Virus record (IMG/VR): IMGVR_UViG_3300022822_000014
Span: 1 to 64,000 of that record
DNA from: a virus
DNA: 64,000 nucleotides
Direction: 5' to 3' (one strand)
Part shown: piece after piece, positions 1 to 8,912 of the stretch
Position numbering within the stretch: position 1 is the stretch's first letter
How the letters are laid out: every line of letters starts with the position of its first letter
Translations under genes and position numbers: made by a program
Notes under the pieces: model-generated
Told to the model about the DNA's origin: nothing
Database searches by the model: none
The model's input: only the letters and a program-made list of their open reading frames with translations

Positions 1-2
1 AA

Positions 3-824
3 TTAGCTAAGAATTTTGGATCTTTAAAAGATTTCCAAGATATGAATATTCTTGCACAAGATTCTTTAGCTAAAGCAGTAAACATGACCGCTGATGAATT
101 ATCTACTGTTTTATTACAGCAAGAAAACATAAATAAATTAAGTGCTCAAACAAAAAAAGATATACAAGAAAGAGTTGAACTATTAACAAAAGCAGGCGAC
201 ATTGAAGGGGCAAATAGAGTACTCTCACAAGCAGCCTCAGAAGAAGCCGCTTTAGCATTATTAGAAAGAGCTAGCCTCCAGGATAGGTTTAATGGGGCAC
301 TAGATAAAGCAAAAGATATGTTTGCTTCCCTTATAGACAATCTACCTACTTTAGTTGGAATTTTAACAGCCCTTGGAGTAGCCATGGCAGCAATAGCTGT
401 TAGTGCAGTAATGACCGCACTCGCCCTAAGCGGAGGTACCGCTGCTATCGGAATATTAGCGGGTTTAGCAGCCGTTGGGGTAGTCGCAGGTGGACTCACA
501 GCAGCAACTATGGGTCCTAGCCCGGAAGAGGAAGAATCAGGCACCCCCACTAAAGTAAGTGACGATAGGATAGACGACGGTATTATAGACCCCCAAGGAG
601 GACTAGTAGTATCCGGGCAAAAAGGATCTATACAGTTAAACAAACAGGATAGTATAATAGCAGGAACAAATCTTAACGGTAGCAGTAGTAACCAAAAAGG
701 AGAAAGCGCTATACTTGCAAAACTAGAGAAACTTATTGCAGCAGTAGAAAAAGGAGGAAATGTTTATATGGACGGAAATAAAGTAGGAGAAGCCCTTGTG
801 CTATCATCCTATAAGTTAAGTTAA
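3..824 (+). CDS. Tail tape measure protein, C-terminal part (5' truncated by window edge)
   Basis: The frame is open to the left edge, so this is the end of a longer gene; the ATG at 42 is internal. The visible part has a helical, Ala/Glu/Lys-rich N-terminal stretch, then about 60 hydrophobic Ala/Gly/Val/Ile residues (around residues 95-155 counted from the ATG at 42) and a charged, low-complexity C-terminus. That composition and its position just ahead of baseplate genes fit the end of a tape measure protein, which sets tail length and is injected with DNA. The family is inferred from context and composition; no diagnostic motif is visible. Confidence 0.6.
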   Translation, partial: LAKNFGSLKDFQDMNILAQDSLAKAVNMTADELSTVLLQQENINKLSAQTKKDIQERVELLTKAGDIEGANRVLSQAASEEAALALLERASLQDRFNGALDKAKDMFASLIDNLPTLVGILTALGVAMAAIAVSAVMTALALSGGTAAIGILAGLAAVGVVAGGLTAATMGPSPEEEESGTPTKVSDDRIDDGIIDPQGGLVVSGQKGSIQLNKQDSIIAGTNLNGSSSNQKGESAILAKLEKLIAAVEKGGNVYMDGNKVGEALVLSSYKLS

Positions 825-825
825 A

Positions 826-834
826 CTATTTATA
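826..834 (+). promoter_or_regulatory. Late-type promoter motif CTATTTATA
   Basis: One of seven identical 9-base copies that lie 4 to 45 bases before genes in this window (structural, lysis and homing-endonuclease genes). Here it sits in the gap between the tape measure gene and a 59-residue gene. Promoter function is inferred from recurrence. Confidence 0.45.
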
Positions 835-849
835 ATAAAATAAACTAAT

Positions 850-1029
850 ATGGGATTACTAGATTCATTACCAAATTCAAACTTAGGGCTAAAAGGTCAA
901 GCACCACCCCTGAGAGCAGGAGCATTAAAATCTTCTCCAATACACAACCCCGATTCATTTCCCGATCAATCTGATTTGGATTTAGACGGAAAAACACCAC
1001 AAAAATACGTAAACAACTTACCTAGGTAA
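850..1029 (+). CDS. Small baseplate-region protein, 59 aa
   Basis: The ATG at 850 opens a 59-residue frame that ends TAA at 1029, four bases before the next start. The protein starts MGLLDSLPNSNLG and is rich in Pro, Asn and Asp (SSPIHNPDSFPDQSDLDLDG), without membrane segments. Its tight fit between tape measure and baseplate genes and the CTATTTATA box 16 bases upstream support it as real. Function is unknown; a small structural or assembly role is an inference from position. Confidence 0.6.
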   Translation: MGLLDSLPNSNLGLKGQAPPLRAGALKSSPIHNPDSFPDQSDLDLDGKTPQKYVNNLPR

Positions 1030-1032
1030 TAC

Positions 1033-2490
1033 ATGGCCTTAATAGAATCATTTGCTAACGGAACTCAAACCCAACTTAATAAACTTAAGTTTGGGGAAAT
1101 AGCATCTATAGGCAATGTTCCAATAGTTACTAAAAAGATTCCTACTGGCCTAAGAGAAAACGGACCTTCCTCTAACGGAGTATCAAGACGTATTGATGAT
1201 TTAAAGAGAATAGGTACTTTACTTACTCAAAAACCAGGCCTTAAGTGGATAGCAAATGAAACCCTATTAAATAAAGCAAGTGTAGAAATAAAGCCAAAAC
1301 CCGACGGTACCGATAGAACAAGAGTAGGAAGTATATTTGCTACAGTTGGAGCAAATCTTTTCAATAGCGTTAAAATTATAGGTTCCACCCTAGCCCAAGT
1401 ACCTTTAAATGGAACCGGTACCCATTTTGTAAAAGGATTCGCCGGAAATAAAGGATACTTAGAGGACATACAGGGACATGCCTTATCCATTAATTCACCT
1501 ACAGTATTTTCAGACACACCGTGGGATGCTCCAAAATCTCCTTTGGAAACAATAGGGGGCAGAAAACTAAAAAACTCCGGTTTAAAAGGCGAAGAAACAC
1601 AGTATCAGGAGGTAGACGGATATGCTAGAAGACTTAAAGAGGCTACCGGTATAGAATTAAATCCCATAAAAGAAACAGCAAATATAGTAAGAAAAGAAAA
1701 TAGAATAGGCGTTAGCGATCATTCTGCTAAATGGATGCAGGGGAGTAGGGTTGAATACTGGAGCCCCTCTGAAAAAGCAGCTATAGATAAACTTAACATT
1801 AAAGGTATAGTAGATGAAAGGTCTAGAGAACCCGCTACAACAGCAGAATTAGGAAGGGATATAATTAAATTTAGATTTAATATAATCACCCCAGAAGTAG
1901 AAAAAGTACTATTCTTTAGAGCGTACTTAACTTCCTTTACTGATAATTATGCAGGAAATTGGAACAGTTTTAATTACGTCGGTAGAGGAGAAGACTTTTT
2001 TACCTACCAAGGTTTTAATAGAACTATTTCGGTAGGGTTTACTATATCAGCAAATACAAGACATGAAATGCGACCTCTTTATCAAAAAATAGTAGCTTTA
2101 GCATCTGCAACCGCTCCTACATATACTGAACAGGGGTATATGAGAGGAACAATTGCTAAGTTGACAGTAGGGGATTATGTAGACAAACAGTACGGGATTA
2201 TAGAAAGTGTTAACTACTCTTGGGACCAAAACTACCCATGGGAGATAGCTATGAATAACCCGGAAGCAAAAGAAGGAGAGAATAAAGCAGATATTGATCA
2301 ACAAGAACTCCCTATGTTATTAAACTGTCAGGTTAATTTTAGACCTATACATGAATTTGTCCCACAGACAGGTCTTTATCATTATATTACCTCCAAAAAT
2401 GCTAACGTCAAAGCAAAATTTTTTAATACGACTACATCAAATACATCTAAATTCGGTGGAACAGAAGTTCCAGAGGCAACTAAAACATAA
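1033..2490 (+). CDS. Baseplate/tail structural protein, 485 aa, unknown family
   Basis: Starts MALIESFANGTQTQLNKLKFG three bases after the preceding stop. The C-terminal third holds beta-rich sequence (VEKVLFFRAYLTSFTDNYAGNW, then GFNRTISVGFTISANTRHEM, residues about 295-345) and the run NYSWDQNYPWEIAMNNPE that reads like a phage tail or baseplate protein built from tube-like beta-sandwich folds. It precedes a LysM-like wedge protein and the hub, so a baseplate wedge or tube-initiator role is likely. No enzymatic motif is seen. Confidence 0.55.
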   Translation: MALIESFANGTQTQLNKLKFGEIASIGNVPIVTKKIPTGLRENGPSSNGVSRRIDDLKRIGTLLTQKPGLKWIANETLLNKASVEIKPKPDGTDRTRVGSIFATVGANLFNSVKIIGSTLAQVPLNGTGTHFVKGFAGNKGYLEDIQGHALSINSPTVFSDTPWDAPKSPLETIGGRKLKNSGLKGEETQYQEVDGYARRLKEATGIELNPIKETANIVRKENRIGVSDHSAKWMQGSRVEYWSPSEKAAIDKLNIKGIVDERSREPATTAELGRDIIKFRFNIITPEVEKVLFFRAYLTSFTDNYAGNWNSFNYVGRGEDFFTYQGFNRTISVGFTISANTRHEMRPLYQKIVALASATAPTYTEQGYMRGTIAKLTVGDYVDKQYGIIESVNYSWDQNYPWEIAMNNPEAKEGENKADIDQQELPMLLNCQVNFRPIHEFVPQTGLYHYITSKNANVKAKFFNTTTSNTSKFGGTEVPEATKT

Positions 2491-2502
2491 TAAAGTTATA
2501 AA

Positions 2503-2805
2503 ATGAATAGATATACAGATATAGATAATATAGAAACTCAAGAAGGTAGACAGTATAAAAGAACTACTATATACCCAGCTATTCCTGTATCCGAAGATGA
2601 TATCTATATTATAACTACTATAGAGGATAGATATGATACATTATCCCTACAGTTCTACAATGATGCTTCACTGTGGTGGATAATAGCATCAGCTAATAAC
2701 TCAGAAAGAGCCTCCCTAATAGTACAGCCAGGGGTACAATTAAGAATTCCTGCAAGTAAATCACAAGCAGTTGAGTTATTTAATAGAGAAAATACAATAA
2801 GGTAA
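2503..2805 (+). CDS. LysM-like baseplate wedge protein (gp53-like)
   Basis: A 100-residue protein with one LysM-like unit: the stretch EDRYDTLSLQFYNDASLWW followed by IIASANN and a Pro-containing QLRIPAS end (residues about 42-85) has the classic D-T-L-x-x-I-x-x-N layout with the W-W-x-I-A of phage baseplate LysM proteins such as T4 gp53. These proteins join wedge to hub rather than binding free peptidoglycan. The start at 2503 lies 12 bases after the previous gene and the stop is 1 base before the hub gene, consistent with a baseplate operon. Confidence 0.7.
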   Translation: MNRYTDIDNIETQEGRQYKRTTIYPAIPVSEDDIYIITTIEDRYDTLSLQFYNDASLWWIIASANNSERASLIVQPGVQLRIPASKSQAVELFNRENTIR

Positions 2806-2806
2806 A

Positions 2807-5662
2807 ATGAGCAAAATATCTAATCCCCTAAATATTGATATAGACAGTGCTATTATAGGTGGACCGCTAGACCGAGGAGTAATTAACCAGCTTACTGCTA
2901 GAAAAAATATTATTAGTAAGAGACATACAAGGACTAAAGATGATATACTATACCTAAATAGTAATACCGGATGGGTAAAACTCTCCTCATCTGTTAACAT
3001 AGAAATCTCCAAAGTTATTAAAACAGGGGAAGTAATTTCACCCACAGAAGTACCAAAATATAGCTCAGAATTAGCTAAAAACAATGTACTTTTAGGTGGA
3101 ACGTTATACAGAGGCAAGGAACTTCAGGCTGGTTTTAATCCTGATACCGGTGCATATAAAAAATCGAATCTCTACGGAGAACGACCTATGCCAGGAATTA
3201 CTTCTATGACTGTTTCAAGTAAAAATCAATTTGGTACACTAAGAGAAGGAAAAGTAGAGTTTAAAGCTAACTCTATAGAGCAGTTAGATGATTTAGAGCA
3301 AATATACCTAAGACCAGGGTATACAATCCTACTAGAATGGGGACATTCTATGTACGTAGGAAACAATAACGAGATAGGTACACTAATCTCCTCATTTTCG
3401 GACTACTTTACAGGTCAATCCAAATCAGTTATACAATCTAAAATACAGACTCTTAAGAAAAATTCAAGCTATAATTACGATGCAATGTTTGGATTTATTA
3501 AAAACTTTTCTTGGAGTTTTAACGTAGATGGAACATATAATTGTAGTGTAGATATAATATCTCCCGGTGAGTTAATAGAATCTATTCAAACTATTATATC
3601 CCCCAACACCGGATCACCGTCAAACACTTACCCCTCTAGTGTATATACTAATAATTCCCCCGTACTAGAAAGTAAACCGTTTGGCCCACAAGAATTCCCC
3701 GACGATCCTACTGATTTCTACGATGGGGAGATTAAAAAAAGTATCCTTCATCAATACTTAATTACTATAAAAAGCTATACGGGAGAGGAAAAGGTAGTAG
3801 AAGGCCTTACAATGTATGTACCTACGTACTATAATAAAATAAAAAGTAATTTAGAAAACAATAAACAAGCTTTTGACTTTATAGAATTTGATGTGAAAAT
3901 TAAAGAAAGCTCAATCGGCACGAGTAAGGTAAAGTTAATCCCCTTACATCACCTTTTAGAATTAGTTAATATAATTTACATGGTTACCGACCAAGAGGGA
4001 GAAAATATTATTAAATTTTACACAGGAAACAAAGAAGAAAAAATAAAAACCCAGTTTTTAACATACTTTCAGCATTTCGCTTTAGACCCTACCATTGCAG
4101 TATTACCTAAAGGAGATCAGAATACAGAATATAATTATGCAGTAGCATCTAAATGTAAAGTTGAAAGTAAATTCTCAAACGATATACTCAATATATACGT
4201 GGGAATAGATCATATACTATCGATATTAGATGAGACTATAACAACACCCCACCCAACCCAATCAACTGTATTCAAATTTGTTAAAGAACTATTAGCTACT
4301 ATACAAAAAACAATGGGGGGGATTAATGAGTTTGATTTTCATTATGATGAAGATGAATTTACTTATTATATAGTGGATAGAAAAGTAGTTCCCAGAGGAG
4401 ACGCCCTTAAGAAGAGTGAGTCAATTATAGACCTAGTAGGTTTAAATTCTATGTTAGAAAATTTATCTTTTACCTCTAAGTTGAGTAGTAATATTACCAC
4501 AATGATGGCTATATCAGCACAGTACGGATCCACAGATTTAGGCACAGACACCGGCGCACTTCTTAACTGGAATAAGGGCATACAGGATAGACACCTTGTT
4601 ACTAAGAATATAGGCTCTACAATTAAAACAGAGGAAACCCCTAAAAAAACACCTATAGTAAACGTAAAAGATGGTGAACAACTAGTTTTGCATTTACATC
4701 GCGCAAACGATCAATTTAATAACTTGAATGCTTTAATATTTGATACTAATTCCCTTAAAGCTATAATTCCTCACCATACTAGCTTTACAACCTCCTTTGT
4801 AGAATATACAACAAAAGAACAAAACACTAATCCTGCAGGTATTATACCTTTTGAATTAAGCTTTACGATAAAAGGAATCGCTGGAATTAAAATTGGACAA
4901 TCCTTTCTTGTACCTAACGAAGTAATTCCTAAAAAGTACAAAGATAAAATTGCTTTTCTAGTGACAGGAGTTTCAAACAGCATCAAAAGCGGAAGATGGG
5001 TTACGGATATAAAAACTCAGATGATTACCACCGCCATCGTGACAGGAACAAAGGAAGAGTTAGACCTAACAGCCTTTTCAGACGAAGCTTTTACAGAAAA
5101 AATCTTAGGAGGGTACGCTGCAGTCCCCATGCCTGATCTTGACTATATAAATCCATTAGGTAAAAAAGGTTTAAATACCCGAAATGATGACGAAGGAAAA
5201 GGAGTTTGGACAAGTCCAAGAAAGAATAAGATAACAGGGATAACAACCTTACATAAAGCCTGGGATATACTAGTAACAAAAGGAGATTTAGTCTACTGCC
5301 CATTCCCGGGAACAATCACCTGGAACGCACCATATTCAAAAGGACAGAAAATAGATACAAAAACCATAGGACGCTTTAGAATCACCGGAACCGGGGAATA
5401 TAAGGGCATTATTATGACACTTGGGTATGTAACAAAATTTTCCAATGAACAAAGATTTAATGGAAAAACCGTAATACAAGCATCCACTGTTATAGGAAGA
5501 ATGGGATCAGTATCGGAATCTTATCAATCAACTAAGATGTTAGACCATTTACATATATACGTGACTAAAGGTAATGGGATAGGTGACCCTTCTAAACTAC
5601 GCTGGAGAAATGTTGAAGAGACTACTAATAATTTTGTTCAAAAAAATGCTTTTGGTTTTTAA
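2807..5662 (+). CDS. Baseplate hub protein with C-terminal M23 peptidase domain
   Basis: 951 residues. The first two thirds are hub-like: residues about 130-260 contain GEKLREGKVEF-type and RPGYTILLEWGHS segments found in gp27/gpD-like hub proteins. From about residue 800 there is a metallopeptidase M23-like fold: LHKAWDI gives the H-x-x-x-D metal pair and DHLHIYVTKG gives the H-x-H, with GRMGS between them as in LytM domains. Such hubs sit at the tail tip and open the peptidoglycan during DNA injection. Fusion of hub and endopeptidase in one chain replaces the separate gp27 and gp5 of T4. Peptidase activity is inferred from the motif only. Confidence 0.7.
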   Translation: MSKISNPLNIDIDSAIIGGPLDRGVINQLTARKNIISKRHTRTKDDILYLNSNTGWVKLSSSVNIEISKVIKTGEVISPTEVPKYSSELAKNNVLLGGTLYRGKELQAGFNPDTGAYKKSNLYGERPMPGITSMTVSSKNQFGTLREGKVEFKANSIEQLDDLEQIYLRPGYTILLEWGHSMYVGNNNEIGTLISSFSDYFTGQSKSVIQSKIQTLKKNSSYNYDAMFGFIKNFSWSFNVDGTYNCSVDIISPGELIESIQTIISPNTGSPSNTYPSSVYTNNSPVLESKPFGPQEFPDDPTDFYDGEIKKSILHQYLITIKSYTGEEKVVEGLTMYVPTYYNKIKSNLENNKQAFDFIEFDVKIKESSIGTSKVKLIPLHHLLELVNIIYMVTDQEGENIIKFYTGNKEEKIKTQFLTYFQHFALDPTIAVLPKGDQNTEYNYAVASKCKVESKFSNDILNIYVGIDHILSILDETITTPHPTQSTVFKFVKELLATIQKTMGGINEFDFHYDEDEFTYYIVDRKVVPRGDALKKSESIIDLVGLNSMLENLSFTSKLSSNITTMMAISAQYGSTDLGTDTGALLNWNKGIQDRHLVTKNIGSTIKTEETPKKTPIVNVKDGEQLVLHLHRANDQFNNLNALIFDTNSLKAIIPHHTSFTTSFVEYTTKEQNTNPAGIIPFELSFTIKGIAGIKIGQSFLVPNEVIPKKYKDKIAFLVTGVSNSIKSGRWVTDIKTQMITTAIVTGTKEELDLTAFSDEAFTEKILGGYAAVPMPDLDYINPLGKKGLNTRNDDEGKGVWTSPRKNKITGITTLHKAWDILVTKGDLVYCPFPGTITWNAPYSKGQKIDTKTIGRFRITGTGEYKGIIMTLGYVTKFSNEQRFNGKTVIQASTVIGRMGSVSESYQSTKMLDHLHIYVTKGNGIGDPSKLRWRNVEETTNNFVQKNAFGF

Positions 5663-5682
5663 ACAATAATAGGACTTTAAAT

Positions 5683-6192
5683 ATGTATATACCCAAATCA
5701 AAATATAGTGAACCTAAACATTCAAGAGGAGACTTTCTTTTTAAAAAAGACGGTACCCCGTATGTGGGGTGGTATATAAAGACTTATAATGATAGGTACC
5801 TGACAGGGAAGGTACCCTCTAATACTACAAAGGAACTTACCATTGTTAGTGAAGAACCTTACACTAGAGAATTTACTTTTACACTGGATATAATTGCTCC
5901 AAAACAAGGAGATTATGTACGTGGATACTTTACAAGGTATGTACTGCAAGATAGGAGAAATTTAAAGATAATAGAAGTACAACAAGACAAGTACTATTAC
6001 CTTATAAAAGAAACTCATATTAAAGGCATAGAATTAAACTGGGTTATTAAAGGACCAGCCAAGGACTTGGTTAAACCCCCGTATATTTACCAAGGAGCTG
6101 AAACAAAAAATAAACAAACCATAGAAATACAAAATAATCTTATAAAAGGATTAAAAGATTATATAAAAGACTATGGGGAGTTTGTAGAATAG
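5683..6192 (+). CDS. Baseplate-associated protein, 169 aa, unknown family
   Basis: Starts MYIPKSKYSEPKHSRGDF 20 bases after the hub gene. The sequence is basic and Tyr-rich (KTYNDRYLTGKVP, GDYVRGYFTRYVLQDRRN) with a predicted beta-rich core and no membrane segment. It closes the tail block: a promoter-like box and a polymerase gene follow. I do not recognise the family; a baseplate or tail-tip role is inferred from position. Confidence 0.55.
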   Translation: MYIPKSKYSEPKHSRGDFLFKKDGTPYVGWYIKTYNDRYLTGKVPSNTTKELTIVSEEPYTREFTFTLDIIAPKQGDYVRGYFTRYVLQDRRNLKIIEVQQDKYYYLIKETHIKGIELNWVIKGPAKDLVKPPYIYQGAETKNKQTIEIQNNLIKGLKDYIKDYGEFVE

Positions 6193-6200
6193 AAAATTTA

Positions 6201-6212
6201 TCTTATATTATA
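6201..6212 (+). promoter_or_regulatory. Promoter-like box TCTTATATTATA with GTTATA leader
   Basis: A variant of the recurrent TTCGTATATTTA box, followed by GTTATA at 6219-6224 just before the start at 6231. It separates the tail block from the replication block. Confidence 0.4.
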
Positions 6213-6230
6213 TAAAAGGTTATATTAAAA

Positions 6231-7556
6231 ATGTTTTATATAGTAGAAGAAGAAGATAAGTTACTTAACTTAGAGATGTTGGCCAAAGAAGGAGTTTACG
6301 TAGATGTAATCTCCACCAATGATCTATACCATCCAAAACTTACTACGACTGTAGCGGTCTACATAAGACCTCTTTTAAGTCAGCACGGCTTTATAGTACC
6401 TATTAATCATGATGAAGGTATAAACATTGCAAAAGACCGTCTCTATAAACTGCTTTCGTCTTCAAGTAAACTGTATACATTAGATAAGAAAACCCTACTC
6501 TACCACTTTAATCTACAGGAAGCTATAGATTTATCGCTAGTTTACTCCATGGTAAAGTTTGATAGGTTAGAGTATTCAAAAGAAAACGAGACGTTAAACT
6601 TTTTTTATAATAAATTTAGAGGTTTTTCAAACATTAATCAGTTGATCCCTATATCTAAATTATATGAATCATGTGAAAAAATATATAATCAAGTTAAACA
6701 CGTAATTGAGTTAAATATCCCACCAGGCTTTGACTTTTATAACAAAACCGCAGTAAATGTATTCTATTTATTAGAACAGCCCGGAATAGGAATACACTAC
6801 GATGCATTTAATCAACTGTTTACACCACGAGACCCTAAATATAACGTGGAAAATAACATAGTTTTAACCCAATACAATTTGTATAATGTCACATCTAGAC
6901 CTACTAATGCTTTTAACTCTGTTAATTTCGCTGCTATTCCTAAGAGTGCAGAGCACAGGAACTGTTTCTTCCCGCAAGGGGATTATTTTGTTGAACTCGA
7001 TTTTGATGGGTATCACCTTCGTTTACTGTGTGATCAGATTCATTACCTATTAAAAGGAGATTCTGCCCACAGAGAATTAGCAAAAACCTACTTTGGGACT
7101 GAAGATATATCAGAAGAGCAGTATATACAGGCAAAACAAATCAACTTCCAAGCAATTTACGGTAAAATACCGGAAGAACATAAAGACTTACCTATATTTC
7201 GGAAAGTACAGCAGTACATAGATGATATGTGGAAATCCTACCAAAATGACGGGGTGGTGTACAACCCGATATCAAACAAACCTTTCACCAAAGAGCTAAA
7301 AGAAATGCATCCAGCCAAATTAATGAACTATATGATGCAATCGTTGGAAACCGCAAGAAATATACTTACATTAAAAGATGTATTAAGGTACCTAAAAGAT
7401 AAGAAAACCAAGATAGTCTTGTATACCTACGACGCATTTTTATTTGACTTTCATAAAGAGGACGGTAAGGAAACATTAGAAGATATTAAAAGAATAATGC
7501 AATCGGGTGGCAATTACCCGGTAAAGTTTAAATTTAGTAAGAATTTAGTTTTATAG
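6231..7556 (+). CDS. Divergent family A DNA polymerase, exonuclease-less
   Basis: 441 residues. The C-terminal half carries the three palm/fingers motifs of family A polymerases: motif A VELDFDGYHLRLL (around residue 254), O-helix motif B KQINFQAIYGK (around 300) and motif C TYDAFLFDF (around 398). Both catalytic Asp are present, but the usual His-Asp-Glu of motif C reads Tyr-Asp-Ala. The N-terminal 230 residues show no 3'-5' exonuclease motif and no 5' nuclease motif. A second, full-length PolA-type enzyme lies at 47482, so this one may have a special job (gap filling, lesion bypass, priming) or a purely structural role. It starts the replication block with SSB, UvsX and helicase downstream. 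Confidence 0.7.
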   Translation: MFYIVEEEDKLLNLEMLAKEGVYVDVISTNDLYHPKLTTTVAVYIRPLLSQHGFIVPINHDEGINIAKDRLYKLLSSSSKLYTLDKKTLLYHFNLQEAIDLSLVYSMVKFDRLEYSKENETLNFFYNKFRGFSNINQLIPISKLYESCEKIYNQVKHVIELNIPPGFDFYNKTAVNVFYLLEQPGIGIHYDAFNQLFTPRDPKYNVENNIVLTQYNLYNVTSRPTNAFNSVNFAAIPKSAEHRNCFFPQGDYFVELDFDGYHLRLLCDQIHYLLKGDSAHRELAKTYFGTEDISEEQYIQAKQINFQAIYGKIPEEHKDLPIFRKVQQYIDDMWKSYQNDGVVYNPISNKPFTKELKEMHPAKLMNYMMQSLETARNILTLKDVLRYLKDKKTKIVLYTYDAFLFDFHKEDGKETLEDIKRIMQSGGNYPVKFKFSKNLVL

Positions 7557-7575
7557 ACAACAAAGATATTTATAT

Positions 7576-8028
7576 ATGATAACAGATGTTATGACGTCCC
7601 GGTTCGACTACGATATTGAACCATTTTATTTAAATGAAGATATGAGTAACAAACTATTCTGTACCTTCGCTTCTGAAGATACTTTAGACGAAGTATTATC
7701 GACAGTACAAGAGAGGTATAAGATTATATATAATAAAATATTCGTTCTATACTCAAAGAGCCAAGACGAATACATATGTACATATAACGTGGACTTCGGT
7801 AACGTCGGTACATTCCTAGATAATACTATCTTAGTGCATCGCAAAAAAGAGTCCAATACTCTCTACACTATTAATGCACTTAATACACTAATCAAACAAT
7901 TAAACGATGGAGAGTTAGATTCTAACTTCCGTATTAATTGGGCAGACTACAAAAACTGCGTACTTTTAACCAAAGGACCGGAACTAAAAAGAGTAAATAC
8001 AAAATTACACAAGATTATTGAAATCTAG
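7576..8028 (+). CDS. Hypothetical protein, 150 aa, in replication block
   Basis: Starts MITDVMTSRFDYDIEPFYL 19 bases after the polymerase gene. Alternating hydrophobic and charged residues (YKIIYNKIFVLYSKSQDEY, VGTFLDNTILVHRK) suggest a small mixed alpha/beta domain. No motif is recognised. Location between a polymerase and SSB suggests a replication accessory factor, which is inference only. Confidence 0.5.
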   Translation: MITDVMTSRFDYDIEPFYLNEDMSNKLFCTFASEDTLDEVLSTVQERYKIIYNKIFVLYSKSQDEYICTYNVDFGNVGTFLDNTILVHRKKESNTLYTINALNTLIKQLNDGELDSNFRINWADYKNCVLLTKGPELKRVNTKLHKIIEI

Positions 8029-8047
8029 TTGGTAGTTTAAGATATTA

Positions 8048-8058
8048 TTCTTATATTA
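8048..8058 (+). promoter_or_regulatory. Promoter-like box TTCTTATATTA before ssb
   Basis: Same class as the TTCGTATATTTA boxes; followed by GTTATA at 8066-8071 and GTTAT directly before the ATG at 8089. Probably drives the SSB-UvsX-exonuclease-helicase run. Confidence 0.4.
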
Positions 8059-8088
8059 GATAAACGTTATAATTTTAAAATCAGTTAT

Positions 8089-8910
8089 ATGGACATTAAT
8101 GCAATTAAAGCAAAGCTAGAAGCTTTGAACTCTACTAGTCAGGACACAGAAAAAACTGACTATTCAACTATTTTTTGGAAACCCTCATTAGGTAAACAGA
8201 CAATTCGTATTGTCCCGTCTGCTTATGACCCTGCGTTCCCATTTAAAGAATTAAAATTCCATTACGGAATTGGAAAGTATCCAATGGTAGCTTTATCAAA
8301 CTTTGGTAAACAAGACCCAATCGAAGAGTTCGTAAAAGAACTTAGGAAGACATCAGATAAAGACAACTGGTCCTTATCAGGTAAATTAAACCCTAAAACT
8401 CGTGTTTTCGCTCCTGTTATAGTAAGAGGAGAAGAAGACAAAGGAGTACGTTTATGGGGATTCGGTGTAACAATATACAAAGCATTACTTGCTTTAGCAG
8501 AGGATGAAGATATTGGGGACTTCACAGATGTTATGCAAGGATGGGATATGGTGGTAGAACAATCAGCTGGTAACCCTTACCCTGAAACTTCTGTACGTAT
8601 TAAACCTAAACAAACTACTCTATCAGATAAAAATGAAGAAGTAGATTTGTGGCTGAAGACTCAACCAAACCCAGTAGATGTACATACCCAATATGATTAC
8701 GACTACATTAAAAAACAACTTCAAGGATACTTAGACCCTTCTTCGATTACAGAAGAGACAACTACTACAGTTACAAAACCGGTAGATAGTAATATTGATA
8801 CATCATTACCAGAAAGCCTAGGACAAAAAAAGTCTGACTTTAGTCTAGAGACTGCTACTGCTGGAAAACAGGATACAGTTAGCAAATTTGACGACTTATT
8901 TAACGAGTAA
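8089..8910 (+). CDS. Single-stranded DNA-binding protein, T4 gp32-like
   Basis: 273 residues with the layout of gp32: a short basic N-terminal segment (MDINAIKAKLEAL), a core that begins TIFWKPSLGKQTIRIVPS and continues with FPFKELKFHYGIGKYP and VRLWGFGVTIYKALL, and an acidic tail ending KFDDLFNE. It coats ssDNA during replication and recombination and its acidic tail normally recruits polymerase, helicase and recombinase. Two bases separate it from the UvsX-like gene. The cysteines of the gp32 zinc site are not present, so this is a zinc-free version. Confidence 0.8.
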   Translation: MDINAIKAKLEALNSTSQDTEKTDYSTIFWKPSLGKQTIRIVPSAYDPAFPFKELKFHYGIGKYPMVALSNFGKQDPIEEFVKELRKTSDKDNWSLSGKLNPKTRVFAPVIVRGEEDKGVRLWGFGVTIYKALLALAEDEDIGDFTDVMQGWDMVVEQSAGNPYPETSVRIKPKQTTLSDKNEEVDLWLKTQPNPVDVHTQYDYDYIKKQLQGYLDPSSITEETTTTVTKPVDSNIDTSLPESLGQKKSDFSLETATAGKQDTVSKFDDLFNE

Positions 8911-8912
8911 TT

